Assembly (NCBI GenBank): GCA_965200375.1
Contig: OZ241353.1
Coordinates: forward strand, 496,001 to 560,000
Source of the DNA: VXYL01 sp965200375
GTDB taxonomy: Bacteria > Pseudomonadota > Gammaproteobacteria > Pseudomonadales > Azotimanducaceae
Direction of reading: 5' to 3'
Length of the DNA: 64,000 nt
In this document: one piece after another, positions 18,201 to 26,319 of the stretch
Layout of the letters: each line of letters opens with the position of its first letter
Position numbering within the stretch: the first letter of the stretch is position 1
Program-made: the position numbers and the translations under genes
The notes under the pieces: model-generated
Databases searched by the model: none
Seen by the model: the letters and a program-made list of their open reading frames with translations, nothing else
What the model was told of the DNA's origin: nothing

Positions 18201-18418
18201 CGGCTAGCGGCGACGTATGAGGCGCCCCCAGCATCGAGCAGTTCCCCCAAGGGCCGGCAAGTGCAATAGTCGCATCGACCCTTCGGATCTTGCTCGACCT
18301 CGGACGCCGATGACGAGCTCATCCAACACTCTCTAGATCAGACGGAGCCAGCGCGATCATCCGCTGCGGTGGCGAGGCGCTAGAATGGCGCCTGGCGGCC
18401 GTACAAGGGACAGCTCCC

Positions 18419-20128
18419 ATGGCAGGAACCAGCATCTTGAATAGCCGTACGATCAACTATCTGGAACTGATCGGCAATGGCAGGTCGTATCGGGTGCCTC
18501 CGTACCAGCGCGACTACTCCTGGTCGGAAGAGCAGTGGGAGGACCTCTGGAACGACATCGCCGACTTGAGATGCCGCTCGGAAGACCACCATTATCTGGG
18601 CGCTCTCGTCGTCGAAGGCAAGAGCGACCGCGAGTTTCTCGTCATCGACGGCCAGCAGCGCCTCGCCACCCTGAGTCTTCTGGCCCTCGCCGTGATTGCC
18701 AGGCTGCACGCCATGGCCGAGAGCGGAATCGACTCCGATGCGAACCGGGAGCGGGGCCGAGAGATCCGCAATCGCTTCGTCGGCGAGAAGGACCCTGCGT
18801 CCCTCATCGAAAGCAGCCGCCTCTACCTGAACGAAACGGACAACGCCTTCTACCAGGACTATCTGGTTCAACTCCGGGCGCCGCGCAACCCGAGAGGGCT
18901 GCCGCAGTCGAACCGCCGGCTCTGGGATTGCTTCCGCTACTTCGAGAAGCAACTCGACTCTCTGGAAGAACTTCGAGAGAACGGACTGGCCGTGGCCAGC
19001 CTGCTATCCGAGACGGCAGCCCGCCAGCTTATCTTCATCCTGATCACCGTGGACGACGAGCTGAACGCCTATACCGTCTTCGAGACGCTCAATGCCCGCA
19101 CACTGGAACTGACGACGACCGACCTGCTCAAGAACCACCTCTTCTCCCGGATTGGCGTCCCCGCCGATCTCGAAGCCCTCCAGCGCCGCTGGCGGTCGCT
19201 CGTGGCCACGGTGGACCAGCAGCGGTTCCCGGAGTTTCTTCGTTACCGTCTGCTCTGCGAGCTGCCGAGGGTTCCAGGCCGACGCCTGTTCAAGCTGGTG
19301 CGGGATCGGACTAGAACGGCGCAGGACGCCTTCAAGCTCATCGACGATCTCGAAGACCGCGCCGAACTGTTCGCCGCGCTCTCGGATCCGAATCACGGCT
19401 ACTGGATGGAACGGCGCGGGGCGAAGGAACACATCCGCGATCTCAATCTGTTTCGGGTGCGGCAGGAGACGCCGCTGCTGTTCACTGCCTGGGAGAGCTT
19501 TTCCCCAGACGACTTCGTTCGCATGTTGAAACTCGTCAGCGTCATTTCATTCCGCTACACGGTGGTCTGCGGCCTCAATCCCAATGCACTCGAATCCGTG
19601 TACCACCGTGCCGCAAAGGCGGTCATGGACGGCGATGCACGGACTCCTGCGGCCGCTTTCGATCGCCTCAAGCCGATTTACGTCGATGACGAAAGAACAA
19701 GGCAGAACTTCGCCCTGCTCGTCGTCAATACCCGCGGTCAGAGGAAGAAGCTCGCAAGGTACATCCTCGCGCGGCTCGAACAGGACGCCGCCGGCCGTGC
19801 CTTCGACCCGGAGACCGACCCCGGCAGCATCGAGCATGTACTCCCGGAGAGTCCCTCGGATGCCTGGGAGGGGGCCTTCCCCGCCGAACGGTGGGAAACG
19901 TCCATGTATCGGCTCGGCAACCTCACCTTCTTGGAACCCGCCGCCAACCGCGACGTGGGGAACAGCACCTACGCGGACAAGGTCGACGCCTATCGCGGCA
20001 GCCGCTACGCCCTCACCCGGCAGCTTGCCGAGATGGCGCCAGAACGATGGACGCCGGAGTTGGTGGACGAACGCCAGCGCCGGCTCGCGGAACGGGCAGC
20101 GCACCTGTGGCGATCGGACTTCGCATGA
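18419..20128 (+). CDS. DUF262/DUF1524 protein (GmrSD-like nuclease family)
   Basis: 569 residues. The DUF262 domain shows YRVPPYQRDYSW at about residue 22 and the nucleotide-binding-type signature DGQQRL at 77-82; the DUF1524 domain has the HNH-like IEHVLPES at about 470, then RLGNLTFLE, N and K residues at conserved spacing. Fused GmrSD proteins are Type IV restriction enzymes that cut modified phage DNA; other members of the family have different or unknown roles. No partner gene is visible, so it may act alone. GC is like the core. Confidence 0.85.
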   Translation: MAGTSILNSRTINYLELIGNGRSYRVPPYQRDYSWSEEQWEDLWNDIADLRCRSEDHHYLGALVVEGKSDREFLVIDGQQRLATLSLLALAVIARLHAMAESGIDSDANRERGREIRNRFVGEKDPASLIESSRLYLNETDNAFYQDYLVQLRAPRNPRGLPQSNRRLWDCFRYFEKQLDSLEELRENGLAVASLLSETAARQLIFILITVDDELNAYTVFETLNARTLELTTTDLLKNHLFSRIGVPADLEALQRRWRSLVATVDQQRFPEFLRYRLLCELPRVPGRRLFKLVRDRTRTAQDAFKLIDDLEDRAELFAALSDPNHGYWMERRGAKEHIRDLNLFRVRQETPLLFTAWESFSPDDFVRMLKLVSVISFRYTVVCGLNPNALESVYHRAAKAVMDGDARTPAAAFDRLKPIYVDDERTRQNFALLVVNTRGQRKKLARYILARLEQDAAGRAFDPETDPGSIEHVLPESPSDAWEGAFPAERWETSMYRLGNLTFLEPAANRDVGNSTYADKVDAYRGSRYALTRQLAEMAPERWTPELVDERQRRLAERAAHLWRSDFA

Positions 20129-20172
20129 CGAGCAGCGTTGGCGGCAGGACGAAGGCCCGCTAGCCGCAAAGC

Positions 20173-21048
20173 CTACCGTGCCACCCCCGCTTGCACGTCC
20201 TCCGCATCCCCGGCGTCGGGGTACGCCGGCGCGTACTCGGCGTACAGGTGGGCGCCGATGCGTTCGATGCGCTGGCGCTCTTCGTCCGTGAGCGGCCCCG
20301 CCTCCAGCGCGGCGATGGCCTCGTCCATCTGCGCGGCGTTCGCCGGGCCGCACAGCACCATGTCCACGGCCGGGTGCGAGAGCGAATAGCGGTAGCAGTC
20401 CCTAGCGCTCGGCGGCGTCTCGCCGGGCGGCATCTTGGCCGGATCGAGCAGGTGGCCCCAGCGGGTTGCCGTGTAGGCGACGATGAACGGCCTCTGGCGG
20501 CGGTCCGCCGGCACGAAGGGGAACACGTCCTTCTCGGCGCCCCGATGCACGCCGTTGTAGCGCAGCATCAGCAGTTCGTAGGGGCTGCGGCCGGCGGCGT
20601 AGTCCGCCAGCAGCTTCGGCAACAGCGGCCGGTTGTGGCTGCTGAGCGAAAGGTGGCGCACCTTGCCAGTGTCCCGCAGGCGTTCGAACACTTCCACGAA
20701 GGCGTCCGCGGGCGTCGCGCTGCGACTGCCGAGCAGCAGAAAGTCGAAGCTGTCCACGCCGGAGGCGCGCAGCGTCTCCTCCACCTCGCCGGCGATGGTG
20801 CCGGGGTCCGGCGAATAGGACTGGATCGTCAGCACCAGCTCGTCCCGGTGGCGCTTGGCGAGGTTGACCATGGCCCGGGCGAAGCTCGGCTGCCGCACGG
20901 TGCCCCAGTACAGGTAGTTGATGCCGCGCTCGAAGGCCGCCTCGATCACCGCCGTCGGCGCGTTGAAGGTGGAACCGATGCCGAGGCGCGCGGTGGCGAG
21001 CCCGGTGCGCCCGATCTCGCGCCGCTCCAGAAATCCGTTGTCCGCCAT
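20173..21048 (-). CDS. Aldo/keto reductase-fold protein with degenerate active site
   Basis: 291 residues. The fold is recognisable (LERREIGRTGLATARLGIGST, the GVDSFDFLLL strand, GKVRHLSLSSHN, and the C-terminal barrel with VDMVLCGPANAAQMDEA). The classical catalytic tetrad seems lost: the usual FDTAxxYG is INYLYWG, the lysine strand reads LVLTIQSY, and the histidine position reads LLLGSRS. It may bind nucleotide or ligand without normal reductase chemistry. Start ATG at 21048; convergent with the DUF262 gene. Confidence 0.8.
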   Translation of the reverse strand: MADNGFLERREIGRTGLATARLGIGSTFNAPTAVIEAAFERGINYLYWGTVRQPSFARAMVNLAKRHRDELVLTIQSYSPDPGTIAGEVEETLRASGVDSFDFLLLGSRSATPADAFVEVFERLRDTGKVRHLSLSSHNRPLLPKLLADYAAGRSPYELLMLRYNGVHRGAEKDVFPFVPADRRQRPFIVAYTATRWGHLLDPAKMPPGETPPSARDCYRYSLSHPAVDMVLCGPANAAQMDEAIAALEAGPLTDEERQRIERIGAHLYAEYAPAYPDAGDAEDVQAGVAR

Positions 21049-21158
21049 CCGCTGCTCCGTCCTCCGCAACGGGATGCGAGCATAGCCCGCCGACGCGGCG
21101 CTTGAACAGCAGCCGCGGGAACGGCTATGTTGCGCGGCAGGGAGTGTGCGGGGGTGCC

Positions 21159-22337
21159 ATGTCACGAACCTTGCGGGGCGCGGCCGCCGTAGTCGGCGTC
21201 GGCGAGACCGCCTACTACAAGCGCGGCCAGTCGCCGGACGCCGAGTTCAAGCTGGCGCTGATGGCCACCTTGGCGGCCTGCGAAGACGCCGGCATCTCGC
21301 CGAAGGACGTGGACGGCTTCGCCTCCTTCTCCAACGACCGCAGCGACCCTTCGCGGCTGGCGAACGCGCTGGGCATCCACGACCTGCGGTTCTCGAACAT
21401 GCAGTGGGGCGGCGGCGGCGGTGGCGGTTCGGCAGCGGTGGCCCACGCCGCGGCGGCGGTGGCCACCGGCCTCGCCGAGTGCGTGGTGGTGTTCCGCGCC
21501 CTGGCCCAGGGCCAGTTCGGCCGCTTCGGCCAAGGTCCGCGCAGCAACGCCGTCTCCGGCGCCGGCGCCTACACCGTTCCCTACGGGCTGATGTCGCCGG
21601 CGCAGAGCTTCGCCATGAAGGTGCAGCGCTTCATGCACGAACACGGCGTGGAACGAAGCGCCCTGCGGGCCATCTCGCTCGCCTCCTACCACCACGCCCA
21701 GGCCAATCCCCGCGCCGTGATGCACGGCCGGCCCCTCGACGAGGAGAAGTACGACGGCTCGCGCTGGATCGTGGAGCCGTTCCGGCTGTTCGACTGCTGC
21801 CTGGAGAACGACGGCGCCGCGGCGATGATCGTGGTGCCAGCGGAACGCGCCCGGGACTTCGCCCAGCCTCCCGCCTACGTCCTCGCCGCCGTCACCGGCT
21901 CCCACTACCGGGCCGGCGCCTCCGTACACAACACGCCGGACTACGCCACTTCGAACTTCAAGACCTGCGTGCCGCGGCTGTACCAGATGGCGCAGTGCAA
22001 GCCAGAGGACGTGGACGTGCTGCAGTGCTACGAGAACTTCACCGGCGGCGTGCTGATGAGCATCGTCGAGCACGGCTTCTGCGCCCCGGAGGCGTGCAAC
22101 GAGTTCCTCACCAAGGACAACCTCTTGGCCCCGGCCGGCAGGCTGCCGATGAACACCAGCGGCGGCAATCTGGCCGAGTGCTACATGCACGGGCTGGAAC
22201 TCAACATCGAGGCGGTGCGCCAGCTGCGCGGCGCCTCCACCAGCCAGGTGCCGGACGTGGACGTGTCGATGGTGGTGTCCGGCCCGATGGTGACGCCGGT
22301 GAGTTCCTGCATCTTCGGTTCCGAGGCGACGCTGTGA
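21159..22337 (+). CDS. Thiolase-like protein (lipid-transfer/retro-aldolase type)
   Basis: 392 residues, SCP2-thiolase-like: AAVVGVGETAYYKRGQS at the start, a Gly-rich stretch (about residues 83-92) where thiolases carry their nucleophilic Cys, and late motifs QCYENFTGGVLMSIVEHGF and GGNLAECYMHG. The missing Cys means ordinary thiolysis is unlikely. The stop overlaps a DUF35 gene by four bases. The same pairing is known for Ltp2-ChsH2-type retro-aldolases in steroid side-chain breakdown, which also lack that Cys; a comparable acyl-CoA aldolase is the best inference here. Confidence 0.8.
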   Translation: MSRTLRGAAAVVGVGETAYYKRGQSPDAEFKLALMATLAACEDAGISPKDVDGFASFSNDRSDPSRLANALGIHDLRFSNMQWGGGGGGGSAAVAHAAAAVATGLAECVVVFRALAQGQFGRFGQGPRSNAVSGAGAYTVPYGLMSPAQSFAMKVQRFMHEHGVERSALRAISLASYHHAQANPRAVMHGRPLDEEKYDGSRWIVEPFRLFDCCLENDGAAAMIVVPAERARDFAQPPAYVLAAVTGSHYRAGASVHNTPDYATSNFKTCVPRLYQMAQCKPEDVDVLQCYENFTGGVLMSIVEHGFCAPEACNEFLTKDNLLAPAGRLPMNTSGGNLAECYMHGLELNIEAVRQLRGASTSQVPDVDVSMVVSGPMVTPVSSCIFGSEATL

Positions 22338-22786
22338 ACACGGGGGACGGCCCGTTCTACCTGCAACCCGGGCTGCCGAAGCCGGCGCCCGCGCCAGACG
22401 GCCTGGACGCGCCCTATTGGCAGGCGGCCGCCGAAGGGCGGCTGGTGATGCAGCGCTGCCGGGCCTGCGGCACCTGGCAGTGGGGGCCGGAGTGGACCTG
22501 CCACGCCTGCCACAGCTTCGATCTCGGTTTCGAGGAAGTGCCGCACACCGCGCTCGTCTACAGCTACGAGCGGGTGTGGCATCCGGTACACCCGGCGTTG
22601 CAGGGGCAGGGGCCCTACATCGTGGTGCTGGTGGAGTTTCCGGACCACGACCGGGCGCGCATGGTGGGCAACCTGCTCGGCGACCCCCGCCAAGCCGTGC
22701 CCATCGGCGCGGCTGTGCGGGCCGTGTTCGAACACCACCGGAACGACGACCCGCCGCACACGCTGGTGCATTGGCAGCTTGGCTAA
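22334..22786 (+). CDS. DUF35 rubredoxin-like zinc ribbon / OB-fold acyl-CoA partner protein
   Basis: 150 residues. The zinc ribbon is CRACGTW and CHACHS at about residues 40-60, followed by an OB-fold (LVYSYERVWHPVHP, PYIVVLVEFPDHDRARMVGNL). DUF35 proteins bind the CoA part of substrates and form complexes with thiolase-like enzymes. The GTG start at 22334 overlaps the thiolase-like stop (GTGA), so the two are made together and probably form one complex. Confidence 0.85.
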   Translation: MNTGDGPFYLQPGLPKPAPAPDGLDAPYWQAAAEGRLVMQRCRACGTWQWGPEWTCHACHSFDLGFEEVPHTALVYSYERVWHPVHPALQGQGPYIVVLVEFPDHDRARMVGNLLGDPRQAVPIGAAVRAVFEHHRNDDPPHTLVHWQLG

Positions 22787-23170
22787 GTGGCACCGGCGCG
22801 CAGTTGACGCCCATGCAGCATCCAAGCCCGTTGAAATGACGGTTCCTTCCCGCTAATGGCCGCTGCCGGCGGTGCCTTGGGCGCGGCGCTGCGGGGGTTT
22901 CCCGGCATCGTCACCCGTCGCGCCGTAGGCGCCGCCAGCCATGTTCACGAAACCGCTGGCGAAGTCGTCGTCGTGCTGGTGTTCGCCGCCGGGCGCACGG
23001 GCCGGGTAGCCGCCCTGGTGGTGGATTTCATCATGTCGCACATGGGTCGGGACCGGCGTCTGGACAGCCATGCGCCGGTGCAACAGCGCACGGGGCCTGG
23101 GTGCGGCTGCGGTACGCCGAACGCGGTCCACTACGTCTGTACGCCGCGCCAGGCCGCCATCGCGGCGCGA
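22787..23170. other. 384-bp stretch upstream of the winged-helix gene
   Basis: The + frame of the next gene is open back to 22856 but its translation there does not look like protein. On the minus strand a frame from about 23043 to 22853 gives a hydrophilic His/Gln/Asp/Gly-rich peptide (GGEHQHDDDFASGFVN...), which could be a small gene but has no convincing ribosome site. Confidence 0.3.
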
Positions 23171-24268
23171 ATGCTCCGCTACGCCAGCGCGAACACCCAG
23201 GGTCCGTCGCGGCCGCATGCACTGCTTTCGTCGGCACCCTTGCCGGTGCTGCTCAGCCATGCCCTGTGCGCCTTCCAGGACGGCTACCGGCAGGCCGTCG
23301 GCGAAGACCGCTCTCGGCCCTCCATGGGCCTCTGGGCGAACGTGCTGCGGGCCATCCCCGATGCCGGGCTGGACCGCCGCGAGCTGCCGGCGCGAACCGT
23401 GCTCTCCTTGCGCGGCATGCGAGCGGTGCTGCGGGACCTGGAACGCCGCAGCTGGCTGACCAGCGAGAAGCTGGGGCGCGGCGTTCATCTGCTGCGGCTG
23501 ACTGCCAGCGGCCGTCAAGCCCGGGACGCGGGCCCCAGGATCGTCGCCAACATCGAGCGCCGGTGGCGGCGACGGTTCGGCGCTGGCGAAGTGTCGGCAC
23601 TGCACGCGGCGCTGGCGGACATCGCGCGCCAGTTCGACGTCTGCTGGCCTTGGAGCCTCACCGGCTACGGGCCTGGCGACGCAAGCGTCGCCGGCGGCGG
23701 CCACGTGCCTGGCGTCGTGGGTCCGCCGCGGATTCCGGCCCACGGCGCGGACTGGCCCGTGGTGCTGCGCAAGGACGCCGCCCCCGCCCGCCGCCCTCCC
23801 CTGCCGGCGCTGCTGTCGGAGGTGTTGGCGGCGTTCACGGCGGACTACGAGTGGGACGCCTTCGGCTACGGCGCGGGGCTGTGGTCCACCAGCAACCTGC
23901 TGCAGTTCGTCAAGGCGTCGGGCATGGAACTCGAAGAAGCCGCGGCCCGGGGCGACGTGCGCGGCAACGGCAAGTCCGGCCTGGAGCGGCATCTGGTGGT
24001 GGTGGTGGAGCCCGGCAGGCCCGGCGACGGCAGCCGGCGCGTACATCTGACGCCCAAGGGCCAACGCGCGAGAGACTCCCACGCCTATTTGGTGGAGGCG
24101 GTGGAGCAGGACTGGCAGCGACGGTACGGCAAGGCCGTCGCGGCTCTGCGGCAAGTGCTGGAGCGCCTCGACCGCCAGCTCGGCGAAGGCTGGCCGAACT
24201 ATCCGGACACCACCGCCTGGTTCTTGGAGTCCCTGGTCGGCGGCGGCGCAGCGGCACGGCAGCGCTGA
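23171..24268 (+). CDS. Protein with two MarR-like winged-helix modules
   Basis: 365 residues from ATG 23171 (MLRYASANTQGPSRP); the start is uncertain because the frame is open further upstream and no ribosome site is clear. Two similar halves (about 20-170 and 215-360) each contain LxxLLSxALxAF, a WxxxLxxI or WSTSNLLQFV helix, then LTxxGRxARD or LTPKGQRARDS, which is the wing-end motif of MarR-like regulators. Each half therefore looks like one winged-helix unit, with the tandem possibly acting as a one-chain dimer. Ligand and target are unknown. Confidence 0.65.
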   Translation: MLRYASANTQGPSRPHALLSSAPLPVLLSHALCAFQDGYRQAVGEDRSRPSMGLWANVLRAIPDAGLDRRELPARTVLSLRGMRAVLRDLERRSWLTSEKLGRGVHLLRLTASGRQARDAGPRIVANIERRWRRRFGAGEVSALHAALADIARQFDVCWPWSLTGYGPGDASVAGGGHVPGVVGPPRIPAHGADWPVVLRKDAAPARRPPLPALLSEVLAAFTADYEWDAFGYGAGLWSTSNLLQFVKASGMELEEAAARGDVRGNGKSGLERHLVVVVEPGRPGDGSRRVHLTPKGQRARDSHAYLVEAVEQDWQRRYGKAVAALRQVLERLDRQLGEGWPNYPDTTAWFLESLVGGGAAARQR

Positions 24269-24324
24269 CCGGACTGCACGATGGATGACACGGGAGCACG
24301 GGCGCCGATCCGGGTGCCACCGCC

Positions 24325-26280
24325 GTGTGCGGTGTAGCCGGCTTTCTCGCAGCACCCAACAGCGCCGCGCCGGGGACCTTGGCACGGCTGGCCGCGAACA
24401 TGGCCGACCGGCTCGAGAGCCGAGGGCCCGACGACGCCGGCTGCTGGGTCTCGGCACCGGCCGGCATCGCCCTCGGCCACCGCCGACTGGCGGTGATCGA
24501 CCTCTCCGCGGCTGGCAGCCAGCCGATGCAGTCCGCGAGCGGCCGCTCGGTGCTCGCCTACAACGGCGAAATCTACAACGCCGACGAGCTGCGCCAGCGC
24601 CTTGAAGGGCAGGGGCGCCGGTTCCGTGGCACCTCGGACACCGAAGTGCTGGTGGAGGCCTGCGAAGCCTGGGGGGTGCAACGGGCCGTGGAGCAGGCCA
24701 TCGGCATGTTCGCCTTCGCCTTCTGGGACGATGCCAGCCGCCGCTTGACGCTGGTGCGGGATCGTCTCGGCATCAAGCCGATGTACTGGGGCAGGAGCGG
24801 CGGCGTACTGTTCTTCGGTTCCCAGCCCAAGGCGTTCGCCGCCCACCCGAGTTGGCAGCCGGCGGTCGATCTGGAAGCGCTGACGCTCTTCCTCCGCCAC
24901 GGCTACGTGCCGGCGCCCTACTCCATCTATCGCGGCATCGAAAAGCTGCCGCCGGGGTGCCTGGTGGAGATCGAAGCCGGCGCCGAGCCCCGACGGCGGC
25001 GCTATTGGGACCTGCGGGCGGTGGCCCGCGCCGGCCTCAGGCGGCGCGGCGCCCTTGGGGACGGCGACGCCACGGCGGCATTGGACGAGCTGCTGCGCGA
25101 CGCCGTGCGCCGCCGAATGGTGGCGGACGTGCCCCTCGGCGCGTTCCTCTCCGGCGGCATCGACAGCAGCACCGTGCTGGCACTGATGCAGGCCCAGGCG
25201 GAACGGCCGGTGCGTTCCTTTGCCATCGGCTTCGAGGACGAGACGCTCAACGAAGCGCCGCATGCACGGGCAGTGGCTGCCCATCTTGGTACCGATCACA
25301 CCGAGATGGTGGTCTCCACGGAACGGGCGCTGGCAGTGCTGCCGCAACTGGCGGAACGGTACGACGAGCCTTTCGCCGATTCTTCGCAAGTGCCGACGCT
25401 GCTGCTCTCCGAACTGGCCCGGCAGGACGTGACCGTGGCGCTCTCCGGCGATGGCGGCGACGAGTTGTTCGCTGGCTACATGCACCACCGTTCCTGCAAC
25501 ACGCTGGCGCGCTTGTTCCGAGGCTGGCCGCCGGCGGCGCGGAGCGCCGCGGCGGGAGCCCTGCAACTGCTCTCGCCGGCGGTCTGGGACGCGTTGGCGA
25601 AGGCCGTCCCAGCGCCATTGCGCCCGGCACGAGCCGGCGCCCGCGCCCATCGCCTCGCGGAGCTGCTGCGCTGCGCGGACGACGACGACGCGTATCGCCG
25701 CGCCGTCTCGAAATGGCGGACGCCGGAGCAGCTCGTGCGCGGCGGCCGCGAACCCGCCGGCGTGGCTGCGGATCGAAGCATCCGGCGAGAAATTCCACTG
25801 TTCCTGGATCGGATGCAGTTCTACGACACCACGACCTACCTGCCGGACGACATCCTTGCGAAGGTGGACAGGGCCAGCATGGCCGTTGGCCTCGAGGTGC
25901 GCGTACCCTTGCTCGATCACCGGGTGGTCGAGTTCGCTTGGCAACTGCCGGCGGCAATGCGCATCAGGCGCGGCCAGAGCAAGTGGCTGCTTCGGCAGGT
26001 GCTCGCCGACTACGTGCCGCCGGCGCTCACGGAGCGGCCAAAGGCGGGCTTCGAGGTGCCACTTGGCGAGTGGCTGCGGGGCGAACTGCGGAACTGGGCG
26101 GCGCCGCTCTTGGCTGAAGATCGCCTGCGCCAGAGCGGCTACATCGCGCCGGCGCCCGTTCGCCAGGCGTGGTCGGCGCTCTGCGCCGGCAAGGCCGGCA
26201 GCGAACGCCTGGCGGGCCAAGTGTGGTCCGTGCTGATGTTCGAGGCATGGCGGGACACCTGGGGGATTGGCAGCGCCTAG
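24325..26280 (+). CDS. asnB: Asparagine synthetase (glutamine-hydrolysing)
   Basis: 651 residues from a GTG start, giving the required N-terminal Cys after Met removal (CGVAGFL). Residues 1-210 are the class II glutaminase domain (LGHRRLAVIDLS, YNGEIYN, GTSDTEVL). Residues 250-650 are the synthase domain with the ATP-binding SGGIDSST at about 276 and later ALSGDGGDELFAGY and LDHRVVEFAW. Converts aspartate, ATP and glutamine to asparagine; several homologues instead amidate polysaccharides or secondary metabolites. It stands alone, so its exact role is not fixed by context. Confidence 0.88.
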   Translation: MCGVAGFLAAPNSAAPGTLARLAANMADRLESRGPDDAGCWVSAPAGIALGHRRLAVIDLSAAGSQPMQSASGRSVLAYNGEIYNADELRQRLEGQGRRFRGTSDTEVLVEACEAWGVQRAVEQAIGMFAFAFWDDASRRLTLVRDRLGIKPMYWGRSGGVLFFGSQPKAFAAHPSWQPAVDLEALTLFLRHGYVPAPYSIYRGIEKLPPGCLVEIEAGAEPRRRRYWDLRAVARAGLRRRGALGDGDATAALDELLRDAVRRRMVADVPLGAFLSGGIDSSTVLALMQAQAERPVRSFAIGFEDETLNEAPHARAVAAHLGTDHTEMVVSTERALAVLPQLAERYDEPFADSSQVPTLLLSELARQDVTVALSGDGGDELFAGYMHHRSCNTLARLFRGWPPAARSAAAGALQLLSPAVWDALAKAVPAPLRPARAGARAHRLAELLRCADDDDAYRRAVSKWRTPEQLVRGGREPAGVAADRSIRREIPLFLDRMQFYDTTTYLPDDILAKVDRASMAVGLEVRVPLLDHRVVEFAWQLPAAMRIRRGQSKWLLRQVLADYVPPALTERPKAGFEVPLGEWLRGELRNWAAPLLAEDRLRQSGYIAPAPVRQAWSALCAGKAGSERLAGQVWSVLMFEAWRDTWGIGSA

Positions 26281-26319
26281 GCGCGTCCACTACGCTTCGG
26301 GCCGCTCCCGCCGCCGAGG

